Positions 11,431 through 22,000 of a stretch of DNA of 64,000 bases are shown here, piece by piece; within the stretch, counting starts at the first letter, position 1; each line of letters starts with the position of its first letter. This DNA is from Cyclaneusma minus. Taxonomy: Eukaryota; Ascomycota; Leotiomycetes; Marthamycetales; Marthamycetaceae. Made by a program: the position numbers and the translations under genes. The notes below the pieces were generated by a model. The model saw only the letters and a list, made by a program, of their open reading frames with translations, made no database searches and had not been told where the DNA came from. Where the stretch lies: NCBI GenBank assembly GCA_037179335.1, contig JAKZHN010000012.1, positions 620,001 through 684,000 of the forward strand, given 5' to 3'.

Positions 11431-11605
11431 GACAGTGCTCTAAGTCCGATGAAAGTGAAAGTTGCCAACAATGGTCCAGGCGACAGCAAAGGTCAACCCT
11501 GCAATAAACTAATGCCAATATCAGGCTTGTTGTTGAAGTAATCCATAGTGTTATACATAAAATTACACAGCACCTATCCCAATGCCCTCCACCCTCCCAC
11601 CCACC

Positions 11606-12638
11606 TCACTCAAAATCACTTCTCGGCCTCGGAGGATCCCACCCCGCCCCCCTAACCCACCCCTCCACCATTCTCTCCCACCTCGCAAAAACACTCTTCC
11701 TCCCATCCCCCTCCCCCACAACGCCATCTCTAACCCACACAGCATAAGCACCCATCTGATTCGCCATCAGCACATCAGTGCTCAACCTATCGCCTATGAC
11801 TGCAATCTGAGATGCATGAGTAACGCCACTTGCTGGATTATCTAGAAAGTGTGATACGATGGAAGGGTGGCAGCCGGGTTTCTTGGTGGTGTGAAGGAGG
11901 ACGGGTATTTGGGTGGAGGTTTCGAGGGATTTTATGGAGGACGGGGTGCTTTGGGGGGATGTGGTGACGCCCGTGGTGTTGGATACTATTAGGAGGTTGG
12001 TGGTGGGGGGGTAGGCGGCGCGCAGGCGGGCGAGGTGGTCCTATTTGGTTTTGTTAGCAAGAGGCGAATGACTGGATGTCTTCGATTTTGGTGAGGTTTG
12101 AGGAGTGCCGGAAAGGGGTAGGGGGAGACACAAGTGAGGCAGAGTTGGATTTGTGGTTGGTGGAGGGGCGGGAAGGATTTGAAAATGTAGATGGGAAATC
12201 TTCGAGTTGCTTCGTTAGAGACCCAGATGATGGGACGAGGTTGTAAAGGGGTTCAGGGGTAGGGAGAGTCACGTGACTTGCACTTGGGAGTTTGGATTTG
12301 GAAAGAATTCTCGTTGACAGCTTGAATGACCTTTACCGGCAGAAAGTATTGTGCCCATGTTTCATATTGAGCTGGAAATAATAATAGAAATAGGAAAACA
12401 ATCCGCTGCATACCTCGAATGGTTTGTAGGGCTTATCCTCACCCGGGATAGCGAAACAATCATCCTTGTCCAGAACCACAGCTCTGATATCTACGTTTTT
12501 GTATTTGCCCTCGAAAGCCTTGTTGAGCGGTATGGGAAGCTGGTCGAATTTGGATACCGTGGCTTGCGGGAGACATAGCGAGGGATTCGCGAGGACGCGG
12601 AAAATATTGAGCGTGCCGGTGAGGTTGAAAGAAGACAT
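11606..12638 (-). CDS. GEP4: Mitochondrial phosphatidylglycerophosphatase
   Basis: Removes phosphate from phosphatidylglycerol phosphate in cardiolipin synthesis at the mitochondrial inner membrane. Two exons, 12414-12638 and 11606-12040, encode 219 residues. Exon 1 gives MSSFNLTGTLNIFRVL, NPSLCLPQATV, DQLPIPL and the HAD nucleophile motif AVVLDKDDCFA. Exon 2 gives LRAAYPPTTNLLIVSNTTG, TTKKPGCHP (motif III lysine) and AVIGDRLSTDVLMANQMGA (motif IV acidic residues). The start at 12638 matches the family's N-terminus better than the in-frame ATG at 12647. The 373-nt intron is long for this genome and contains a 72-codon open frame (12054-12272), so an extra exon cannot be excluded, although the direct junction KPYKPFE-DHLARL fits the family. 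Divergent from SMD3. Confidence 0.9.
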
Positions 12639-12960
12639 ATCTGGCATGCCTAGGCGTCCTAACAGCTGCTAATGTCACCGATGGAGGCAGAATAGCTGCT
12701 AGCAGAAATTTGACATGACCTTCGGTAGTTTCCCTGCCAGCTTGTTGATGGAGAGTGAAGATGGGAGGTCGAGGGGCGAGGCTGTGCCAAGACTTTAGAG
12801 CTGCCTTAGACCCGCAAGGCTGAAAGTGCACGAATTCAGTCAGAGCTCCAAATTCGACCACCAAGCCAGCCTCAACCGCGACGACGACACCTTGACGCTC
12901 TCCAGAAACCCGGCCTCTGTCACTCGCTTTCAAATCGTTTCGCGACCCCGCTCATTCACG
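12639..12960. promoter_or_regulatory. Divergent promoter between GEP4 and SMD3
   Basis: The two start codons are 322 bp apart on opposite strands, so this stretch must hold both promoters and both 5' leaders. No single motif was singled out. Confidence 0.6.
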
Positions 12961-13578
12961 ATGACGAGCACCATCGGTATCCCAATCAAGCTCCTCAACG
13001 AGGCACAGGTGCGCGCTTTCGCAAACCATTCAATTCCCTCAGGTCCTTCAGTCGGACCGATGCGCAATAGACATTTTGCTGACCATTGCGGATACAGGGC
13101 CATGTTGTCACCCTCGAAATCACCTCCGGCCAAGTCTACCGCGGAAAGCTGCTTGAAGGTGCACTTTCCCTACTCCCTCTCCTGGAAACCCACCCCGCGC
13201 AGCGACTGCAATGAATTGAATCACAGGGACAAGTGCTGATATGCTTGGTGCGAAATAGCGGAAGACAACATGAACGTCCAACTCAAAGACATCACCGTCA
13301 CGGCGCGCGATGGCCGTGTGAGCCATCTGGATCAGGTCTACATCCGCGGTTCCCACGTGCGATTCTTCATCGTGCCTGATATGTTGAGGTATGGTTATTT
13401 GTTTTCGCCACTGTGGAAGAAGAGAGGACATATGAGAGCAGGGCTAACGGTGGAAAATAGGAATGCGCCGATGTTCAGAAGTCGTGGTGTTAAGGGTAGG
13501 GGTGTGGGTTTGGCAAGAGGAAGGGCCACGGTTAGTAGGGCGAGGGCTACGGGTAGGGGTGCTGCTTCGAGGGGTTAG
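12961..13578 (+). CDS. SMD3: Small nuclear ribonucleoprotein Sm D3
   Basis: Core Sm-ring subunit of spliceosomal snRNPs in the nucleus. Four exons (12961-13008, 13098-13158, 13259-13388, 13461-13578) encode 118 residues. The protein opens MTSTIGIPIKLLNEAQ, continues GHVVTLEITSGQVYRGKLLE (Sm1), then AEDNMNVQLKDITVTARDG and the Sm2 segment VYIRGSHVRFFIVPDMLR. The tail is RG-rich (GVKGRGVGLARGRA), the region usually methylated on arginine in SmD proteins. All introns are GT-AG and frame is kept. Length fits the family. The intron-dense structure of a very short gene is typical of filamentous fungi. Confidence 0.95.
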
Positions 13579-14573
13579 AGGAAGCAAATGCTTTCTTTCG
13601 GACGAGGGTCGGTGAGAACGGGCTCACCAGGGCTGGTGTGGGTTGTTGGATGGTCGTTGCTGGCGTTCGGGGAAAAGTACCTGGGCTGTTTTTTTACGCA
13701 CCAAGAATGCCTGGAATGGCAAGGAATGAGCCAGCAAGCAATCAGTGGTTGATTCCGGTGTATCATGCTTCGGATTTGCAGTCGTGTTTCTTCGGAGCGA
13801 GGAGTCGGTCTTCCCATGTCGAAGCGACCGCCTCCTTAAGGTATCGGTCAAATGTTCCTCGAAGGGATGATTGATTTCTCTGGTTCTTGCGAACTGCTTT
13901 GATGCAGAGCTTTTTTTCCTCGTAAACAAGGGAATCACACACGTGTCAGATGGCCACCCCTTTTTCTGAGTGTATCGTTCTTCCTGGATCCTGGACGTCT
14001 TCGAGGTACTCTGTAGATACTAGCGTCTTGGCATTGATATGGTCCGTGCATGAGCTTCGACTTCATCTGGTGAACTTCTTCACCTCAACTCTCCTGCTCT
14101 TGACATATGAATTCCACATAACGCTACAAAGAATCAATAAAGTGACTCGACTCATCATTTTTCTTTCAGAACCGAGTCGATCGATCGAGACTGCATATCA
14201 GAAATCCCACCGGCCGCCTCGACTACACCTGGATTCTGCGGAGATCGACGGAATGAATGTGTGAACCTGCGTAGGAGCACTTCCCGCGAAATTTTTCTTT
14301 GCTTCATCCTAATCCCATCCTCTTTCATTCGAGATCCAAGTTCCTCCATCGTACGAAGTCTTATCATCACCATCTTCAAGGGTCTACAATTCCCTGCCAT
14401 CCGCCTCAGCTCCACTCCTGCACGTGCGTTATCTGTAGATTAGCATCTTCAGAAACCAAAATCCTTCGTGTGCTGACGTGTGATGTTTCTAGAGCCATTG
14501 ACCCAAGTACCAGCGGAATATTCTTGCGAACCCGTTGAATCACTCCGCTCGGTCCCGCTCGTCCTCCGTCACA
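13579..14573. other. Intergenic between SMD3 and IRC6-like gene
   Basis: About 1 kb with no supported gene. Short open frames on both strands lack recognisable content. Confidence 0.5.
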
Positions 14574-16409
14574 ATGTCCAAAGACAACGAGATCAAGAAT
14601 CCTAGACGGATGCTCGTTGTGGGTCGTCCAGGCAGTGGTATGCCTGACCTTCTCAAAGGTACTCCATCCCCTATTCCCCTCCCTTGAGCACCCTTGAACA
14701 AACCAGCCGTCTTCTCACCCTTTTCCCTCTCCCTTTCCAACTTTTCCAATAGCCCAACTCTTGCCCCTAACCGCACTGACACTTCACCAAAGCACTGACC
14801 GGCACTGCCCCCACCCCTCTATCAGAAACCGCTTCCCTATCTGGCACCTCCTCCTCCCTTAGCATCACCACCCCCTACTACACCGCCACCATCCCCATCT
14901 GGCTCGACGAACCCTCCTGCATCAGCACCTGGAAATCCGATTTCCTTTCCCCCGAAGCCAAAGAAGTAGTTTCCGTTCTTGGCGCCATCATCGTAATTTT
15001 TAGGAAAAGCGATGGTGAGGAATCGGTGAAAGAGTTGCTGGATGCGGTGAGAGAGGTTGTTGGGGAGGGATGGGAGGGAGGTGTTTGGGGTATGGGGATG
15101 GGAGCGGAGAAGGATGGGATGGGGATGCGGAAAGACGAAGGAGTGAAGGAAGATGGGGCAAAGGGGATGTTGAGGGATGAGGATTGGGATGAGATGTGTT
15201 TGGAGAGGGAGGTGGAGTGGGTCGATGGGGAGGGAACGGGGAAGAATGAGTTTGGTGGTAAGTTCTGTTTCTCCTTTTCGGTCTGTGTGGGGTCGCTTTT
15301 TGCTTTGATCCTGCTTCATGTCGACCCAGTGGTCGAAATTAATGGCTGGCCGTTTTATGAACTGTTGACGCTCTGGTTCTTGTCCGCTATTTCTGGTTGT
15401 CCTTTTTCTGCGAGGCGCTTCGTTCTTCGCTTCGACCAGCTCCGCGTCAACTCGGTAGTTGCGAGTAGTTGGTGGCTCGTCTGGTACCATATTTTTCTTC
15501 CCGTCCGTATTTTTGGCTCTGTCATACCCCTCACGGGGATCGCTGGGGGTTTCGCAATTTCGGGTCAAAGTAGAGCAGAGCAACTGAGTGTGGCTGAGTA
15601 CTGCTGGCTCTCTTATGGACCGTATTACCGCTTGCATCCAGTGCTGTGGTCTCCTATTGTATACCATATGCGGCTGCACTTTGCTTTAGGCAGCTCTCTA
15701 TCGACCCAACTGTTGCCTTGCTTCTCCTTTGACCTGAACCATGAGACCCCTTTCGCCTCCTGTTTGATGGCGAAACCCCCTATTTCATAGGACCGATGTT
15801 TGCTTTCTTTTTGTGTAGCCTGTAGGGCTAGGCATCTGTGACAGATTGATTAGCACTGCCCTTCGTTGTTTTGATTGGACCCATCCTTTCACTGCTCTCT
15901 TCCTTGTGTCCTTGGCATTGCCACAACCACTGCACATGCTCTTCACGGTACTGATTCTGAATACAGAGAAGGTCGGCGTGGAGCGTCTTCGTGAAGCTAT
16001 AGAAGCCAATGACTGGAGCTCTCCTTCTGGCGACGACCCAGAGCTAGATGATCTCGATTTCGACGAAGACGATGTTGGTAGTTTCGATATGGAGGCTGCA
16101 CAGCTGGAAATGGAAATGTTTGGTCTGAAGCAATCCATCCTGAACCAAGAGGAGGAAGAGGAGGAAGAGGGTGTCGGTGACGCTGAAGCTGGCAAGCCAG
16201 AAGATGACGATGAGGTGGAAAAGCTCTCAGCTATGATGCTTCGAATGCAAGCTGTGAAAGGTTAGATTTTCTGTGCTCTCTGATGGCCAGTCTTTTTCGA
16301 TTTTCGTTCAGTGTTGACAGTTCGCACAGATATGGGAGCAGACTTGCCGGAGGCCGAGAGGAGGAAGTTTGCCGCAAAGGCTGTCAAGAATCTTATGAAG
16401 GACTTCTGA
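14574..16409 (+). CDS. Alpha/gamma-adaptin-binding protein p34 family (Irc6-like)
   Basis: Members (human AAGAB, yeast Irc6) bind clathrin adaptor subunits and assist AP-1/AP-2 assembly or function. Four exons (14574-14658, 14793-15257, 15967-16260, 16330-16409) encode 307 residues. The N-terminus RRMLVVGRPGSGMPDLLKAL resembles a degenerate small-GTPase P-loop. The middle has TPYYTATIPIWLDE and VVSVLGAIIVIFRKS; a low-complexity insert rich in Gly, Met and acidic residues follows. The C-terminal p34 region reads EKVGVERLREAIEANDW, an acidic stretch, then MLRMQAVKDMGADLPEAER and AAKAVKNLMKDF. Intron 2 (15258-15966) is 709 nt, far longer than other introns here apart from one in SNF4. Confidence 0.88.
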
Positions 16410-16828
16410 GTATGATACCCCGATACCCCAACTACTCAAACCTTATGAGTTACTCCTGGCCCCCTTGCTCCAGTCAATCGACCCCGTGAATCTATTGTCC
16501 CCCCAGGTTCCTCTTGATCGATCCCATGAAAGTGTTGGCCCCAACTGTCCACCCCAAATCTACCTACCGGCCCCTAGGTCACCCGCCCGCCCCTATCTCG
16601 TCGTCGGCCTAGTAACTACAGGCCAATGTGGTCTCGCCTTCTATCCCGACCGACTCCCCATCGCGCCAGCTTCGAGTCCTCGCTTCGAATCCGTCCTCCC
16701 ACACCACAAAACCAATTCTACTCCCACGAGCTCTCTTCCTCCACCCATCGTGCCTCCATTTGCACTCCTCCTTTGCTCCCACACGACCGACCACCTCCCA
16801 CCTCCCATCCTCCGCCTTCACCGCCACC
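16410..16828. other. Intergenic / pyrimidine-rich promoter
   Basis: C- and T-rich DNA ending in a Kozak-like CACCATG at 16825-16831; likely 3' flank of the IRC6-like gene and leader of the next gene. Confidence 0.5.
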
Positions 16829-17368
16829 ATGCCGCGTAAGAAGGTCCAGTTCAAGATGAGCAAGGCGCTCAAAGAGTACCTGGCCCAGACCCCACGCACC
16901 GCCACGCTCATGGACCACATCCCGAAAGAGATCGAATACATGACCAACGTTCTGCTCCCCAAGTACTTCGAGACGTCTGTGAACACCATGCCACCCGCCG
17001 TTCTGTCGTCCCAGCAGCGCAAGGCCTGGCTGAGGCCGTCGAAGAAGAAGTTTGGTAGCTGGAATGACCGCCCGGGTGGATACAAGGACGAGGAGGTTGC
17101 CCAGGACGTCTGGACTGCCTATCTCAAGCAACAGGTACCTGACCAGGAAGAGGATAAGGAAGCCAGCCCGGCAGCCAGCCCCGAAATCAAACTCGAGGCC
17201 AGCCCAGAGCTCGACGCTGAAGCTTTCCTTCAAGCCGACTTCCGAGCCTTCCAGCGAGCCCAATCCGAAGCCAAACCCAAGACCAGCCCCGAGGCCAACT
17301 CGGTACGTAACACACTTCCATTTTCTTTATGCTCTAAGATCATGGTCCCTCTTGTTCCATCGAAGTAA
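16829..17368 (+). CDS. Unrecognised basic/acidic protein
   Basis: Not recognised. The ATG at 16829 has a good context (CCGCCACCATG) and follows a pyrimidine-rich leader. Unspliced, the frame gives 179 residues. It begins MPRKKVQFKMSKALKEYL, has HIPKEIEYMTNVLLPKYF and RPSKKKFGSWNDRPGGYKDEE, then a charged tail with repeated SP(A/E) motifs (ASPAASPEIKLEASPELDAE). A good donor GTACGT occurs at 17303 in phase 0 after TSPEANS, so the true C-terminus probably lies in a downstream exon; acceptors near 17376 and 17395 each open long frames but I could not choose. It lies upstream of another unrecognised gene in the same orientation. Confidence 0.5.
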   Translation: MPRKKVQFKMSKALKEYLAQTPRTATLMDHIPKEIEYMTNVLLPKYFETSVNTMPPAVLSSQQRKAWLRPSKKKFGSWNDRPGGYKDEEVAQDVWTAYLKQQVPDQEEDKEASPAASPEIKLEASPELDAEAFLQADFRAFQRAQSEAKPKTSPEANSVRNTLPFSLCSKIMVPLVPSK

Positions 17369-18260
17369 GCCATCAGTCCCCCGTCTGCCTCGTAGTCGAG
17401 TGTCTCGCTACCGGACCGAGAGAGTTCTGTCGTGTGCGGATCTTCTGGCCATCTGCAGATTTCCCGGTCAAGTGTGGGCTCCCTGATCAAGTTTTTTCCG
17501 CTCGTGCTCGAATTCTCTGGTCATGGTCAGGTTTTACGGCCATGTGCCGATCTACCTTTCACAATCCAAGTCGATGTCGCTGCTGCATCCCCCCACTTTA
17601 TATATCTGCCCTCCTTTTCTATCTTGGTTCATACACATGTTCAGTACATCTTCAGTTCGTCCATATGGTCCATATGGTCCGTTCCAAGCTGGTTCGAGAT
17701 ATATCTGCAGCAGTCCTTCCTTTGATCTTCTTTTTCAAAACTATTGTCTAGGTCAGCACTTGTTTGGACCGTACTTTTGTTTGGCATGCAAGATATATCT
17801 AAGTCGACCTTTCTCTGTCTTCACTTTTGTAAAAGACATCCCTGTTCAGCTGGTCACTCAAATGGTGTATCTCATACACAGCTTCTTCATGGTCAGCGTT
17901 CTAAAGACGTTTGACTGGAACTGGCTGAGCTGGAACATGACCCCTTTTCACGATCATGTTCACACAAACAGTTTTGAGTGTCTGGCAGACTTGGAGTCCC
18001 ATCTCAGTCAGTTACCGACAAACCTCTGTGTAACAATGATGTGAAAAGGGGTAGGGTACCAGGTGGAAACATGTTCTCAGCATCCATGCTTTCGACCATT
18101 TGGACGCTTGGACCAAGTCGTCTTCAGTCGACAGAATCGTGACCCCTTTCGACAGCATCGCTACTGGAGCGACAGCTTTCAAAGTCTCGACAGTCACAAC
18201 AAAGTCTTGATAGCGAGTGCTAAGTGGTCCGTGAGCTGTAGCTGCGACCCGCACCCTCGC
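17369..18260. other. Intergenic or 3' exons of the preceding gene
   Basis: About 0.9 kb. Two frames stay open to about 17.75 kb but look non-coding. CCATATGGT repeats occur near 17664-17680. Around 17940-17965 and 18040-18050 an ACCCCTTTTCAC / GTGAAAAGGGGT pair forms an imperfect inverted repeat. No gene is supported. Confidence 0.4.
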
Positions 18261-18261
18261 C

Positions 18262-18268
18262 TATAAAA
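18262..18268 (+). promoter_or_regulatory. TATA box of the 511-residue gene
   Basis: TATAAAA stands alone about 190 bp before the ATG at 18453 and is followed by a CT-rich leader, the layout of strongly expressed fungal genes. Confidence 0.6.
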
Positions 18269-18452
18269 CTACACCAAGCGACCTCGAGCCTCGAGTCCTC
18301 TTCTTTTCTCTCCCGCACTTGTTCCACCGCGCATCACGAACAAGCTTCCTTCCTGCCTTCGTTGCCATCAATTCTCTCTACACCTCCACCGACCACTTTC
18401 TTCATACAACCAGAGCACTCGCTTGTTTCCATCCACTGACCAGTTCTTCATC

Positions 18453-20058
18453 ATGCAGGAGTCTTCGTCTGCTGTATCCCGCGCACAGCGCGCTGCTGCT
18501 CGTGGCAAGCCTGGCAAGCAAGTCAGCTTTGTCGACGAGCCCAGCGATGCTCCACAGGTCGTCGGTGATGTGACTTCTGGTAGCGTCGTGCGCGGTAGTG
18601 TGGGACTGATGCCCCCTCCTACCGCGACTGTCCAGCAGTATGTTGATAACATGTTCGGCGGCCCACTGGGCGCTACTGGTGTCAAGACCGCTGCCCCTGC
18701 CGGAGTCCGCGCTGGTAAGTCTTTAACATCTTCATTCTACCCTATCCTGTCTTTGGAGTTCACCACTGACTTGTGGATCACCAGGTCCTACCCGCGGCAT
18801 CGACTTACAGGGCCTCATGACCGTCCCCCAGAGCATCGCATACTCGAACCAGCGAGACGAGGAGCTGTTCGAGAAGAGGCTGCATCTCGTCGTTGACGAT
18901 ATCTTCAGACGCAAAGATTCGGTCAAGTACAGCGACTTGGTCGAGAAAGATGGCACGGCCAGCCTGCTCTTGCGCGAAGCTGTGGACTGGGTCATGGAAG
19001 AGACACGTGCAGGCAAGGGCAAGGTCGACGCCGGTCCGCCCTCAAAGCAAGCCGCCCTGAAGCGAGTTCGCAAGACCAGGAAAGTGCAGAATGCCGTTAT
19101 CGAACGTCTTTCGCACATGGACAAAGCCGCTCGCGGCGAGATCATCAAAGAAGGTGCCGAGGAACCACGCAGCAGCGTGGAGAAGGTTGCCATTCCCCCG
19201 AAGCTCTTCCCTTACGTGGAAGTGCTCCGCAAGATGAACCCCGACATCACCGACAACCTAGCTATCCTTGGTGCGGAGAAGATCATCGAGATCGAGACCA
19301 CCGGTACCATCAAGACCAAGGATGGCGCCCAGGACGTTGTCATCGAGGTGGATAACGACCTTCTGGTGGCTGCTGGTTTAGCATTCTCCGGTGGCATTGC
19401 CTCATACGTCAAATGGCTGAAGGGGGTTGTGGCTGAACACCAGAAGGCAGTTGGTGAGAAGAGCGTCGGAGTCGTCAAGCAGGCCGCCCAGAAGGCGAGG
19501 GAAGCCCAGAAGGACGCCACCTTCTACGGAGCTACTCTCGACGAGAACAGTGGCATGATGAAGGTGCCAGTCGACGGCAACTTCGTCGAGTTCGAGCTCG
19601 ACGACAAACTTGGCAAGGCTATCAAGAAGGCCGAAGCCAAGGGAGGCGTCGAGGCCGCGATGAAGGTCATCAAGGACCGGGCGGCTAAGCTGCATGCCGT
19701 CCAGCAAGCCAAGGAGCGAAAGGATATGGAGGACGCGGCAAACATTCTGATGAGCATGAGCCAGTCTGGCGACTACGAGAAGCTCAAGGGAAAGATGCCT
19801 GCCGAGATCCAACAGGCGATGATGGAGATCGACGCTGAGGAGTCGGCCTCTGCACCTCGCAAGCCGGCTCCTCAGCCGCCGACACAAGAGGAGATTGACG
19901 CACTCAAGGCGCGCAACAAGGCGCGCTATGAGAAGCGCAAGGCAGCGAAGAAGGCAAAGAAGCAAGCCCAAGCCGCCGAGAACGCGACGGCTGAGGACAA
20001 CGGCGGTGGTGGCCCATCAGCTGGCGATAACGCCGAAGCTATGGACACCACCGCCTGA
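18453..20058 (+). CDS. Unrecognised 511-residue Ala/Lys-rich protein
   Basis: Two exons (18453-18714 and 18785-20058) encode 511 residues; the intron is GT-AG and joins GVRAG to PTRGIDLQGLMTVPQSI. I do not recognise a family. Visible parts are a Ser/Ala-rich N-terminus with KQVSFVDEP, a helical charged region with LVVDDIFRRKDSVKYSDL, a segment of alternating hydrophobics (DVVIEVDNDLLVAAGLAF then GGIASYVKWLKGVV), and long Lys/Ala/Glu helices likely to form coiled coils (AIKKAEAKGGVEAAMKVI). The tail is very basic (KARYEKRKAAKKAKKQAQ) then acidic. No signal peptide or membrane span. Codon use is strongly GC-ended and the promoter has a clear TATA box, suggesting high expression. The basic tail would suit nucleic-acid or ribosome contact, but that is a guess. 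Confidence 0.8.
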
Positions 20059-21170
20059 ACGACAAACGACACGACAAGAAGATGAGATTTCTTGTGACTT
20101 CGACTGCCTTCACTTCCTCCTCCGAATAGACTTTACAGAGACAACTCGCTTTTCGGCACAGCACCCAGTCCACCACACGTCTTCGCATCTTCTTCGCTCG
20201 GCATCGTCATCGGTCTCTTCGTTGTCTTCTCTTCGGTTCTTCTCTGCGGTTCTTTTCTTCGGTTGTTCTCTCCGGCATCCACTTCACGGGTCTCACTCTA
20301 CGGCGTTACGGCATACGATACCCAGGCAGCATGGTGTTTCTGTTGGCGGATCTTCTCGGTGACGTTGCTGTTATCTCTAGCACGTCCCGACTAGTTCTTT
20401 GCGACCGCAGTTCTCCATCTCCCTCTTCGCATCTCTTCTCGCCCTTCTCGCTGTTTCTCCGCTGGCACCCTTCGTCTCTTCGCGCACGCCTACGTCTACT
20501 TCTCGACTACAATCATTCGGTCACGGCTTGAACTTCTGCTGGGATTCTTCGGGACGGGATTCGGGACTTGCTGTGATGGGGCCGAAAGGCCACGGTACAT
20601 TCTCTCGCATATGATAGGGCAGATGGGATCGGGCTCCGGGTTCAGATAAAATCCTTGCTAGATAGACATGCGGCTGCATTCTTTTGTGGCTGTTGGGGCA
20701 ACCCAACGTCTTGTGCTTGGATGAAGTCTGCCTTGGTAGCTAGTACTATGCTCTGATTAGCAGAGCATGGTCGGTACGCAATGGATGCGTCTTCTCCGCT
20801 TTCGGGCGGCTTGTTACTTTTGCTTTCATGAGTGCCTTGTGACTTGAAATGATGATGTGCGGTGATGTGATAAGATGTTTGTAAATGGTCCAGATACCCG
20901 GTGCTTGATTACATCGACGATTGTCGCTGAGGAGTATCTGTTTCGTGTTGTAATTGTCAGTCTGTCAGGTGGTGTGGCGAAGATCGGGTGACATGGATCG
21001 GGGTATGTGGTTTAGGCCAACGGGGCGCAGTATGGCTTACATTTCTTTTCCTACGTATGTGGTACTCGCTTACGTCCTTTCTACGTCGTTGATCTTTGAC
21101 CGCTGTTACATGTAGCTGAGTATACGATCAATCGATATAGATCTATCTGACTTCATTCTTCTCTTACTCC
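20059..21170. other. 3' region of the 511-residue gene; source of a duplication
   Basis: No gene. The part 20791-21005 is clearly related to 24339-24540 downstream of copy A (shared string TTTCATGAGTGCC and flanking phrases), marking one end of a segmental duplication. Confidence 0.6.
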
Positions 21171-21179
21171 GTTTGACTG

Positions 21180-21640
21180 TCCAAGTGGTAGTTCCATGGG
21201 ATATGGAAGGTTTCTAATGACTTGGAGAGTTCCAAGGGAGTGGAAGGATCGCGGGAGACTTGGAGGATCCCAGGGGGCTTGGAGAAGACCCGATGGCTTA
21301 GTGAAGGGCAGTGAATTTGGAGACGTGGAGGATCACAGGGGGGTTGAAACAAGCCCAAAGAGTTAAGGAATCTCAAAGGATCTGAGGCAGCCAGGTCCCT
21401 GGAGGCAACGCGGAAACTTGTAGTGACCCATGGGCTCGAAGAAGAGATAGGGACTTGATTAGGCTCAAGGAACTTAAACTAAGAAGTCTAGTATTTTTGG
21501 AAACTCAGAGACTGAAGAGCCCCAGGAGACTTTCAATACACTCGGGGATTGGGAGGAGCTTGGGGAGCTTAGAGCATCACAGGAGACTTACCACTTGGAG
21601 GAGACCCAGGAATTCGGAGGAGCGCATGAACGTGAACGCC
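21180..21640 (+). repeat. Degenerate array, 19-bp period (1)
   Basis: Phrases such as CTTGGAGGATCCCAGGGGG and CTTGGAGAAGACCCGATGG recur about every 19 bases with heavy divergence. Lies just upstream of copy A of the acidic gene family. Confidence 0.65.
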
Positions 21641-22000
21641 GTGTAGATAACCTGACAGACCCACCACAGGGGCTTGCAATGGGGAAAAATGGAACAAGGC
21701 TACTCCGGTATCACAACTAGCCGGAGCATTCTATTGGCCCCAGCCGTCAACAGTAAAGTCTGTCGTTTATTATCGCGCCTATTCTCCCGCCCGTTTTCTA
21801 AGCGCGCTCGCCAGCCTACGTTCAGCGCGCTTTGCTCCCCACAACTCTCCACCTCTTTCCTTCCACACTACAACCACACTTTTCTCTAATTCCTTCCGCA
21901 ATTAAGCCAAACTGCGAATCAGAGCTTTCTTTCTTCACCCAACGAAGTCCAAATCCATTGGGCATTTCGTGGAGTCCTTGACTTGTCAACTACCGCCAAG

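Noticed and set aside
14155..14415. 86-codon minus-strand frame between SMD3 and the IRC6-like gene
   Set aside because: Charged random-looking sequence with no family, splice support or conserved context.
14837..15679. 280-codon minus-strand frame in the IRC6-like gene
   Set aside because: Overlaps exon 2 antisense and the long intron; content is low complexity (repeated PHP/LPS) and shows no family. Kept only as a note on the odd intron.
15026..15790. 254-codon plus-strand frame
   Set aside because: It is exon 2 of the IRC6-like gene read through its intron; the exon 2 to exon 3 junction gives the conserved sequence instead.
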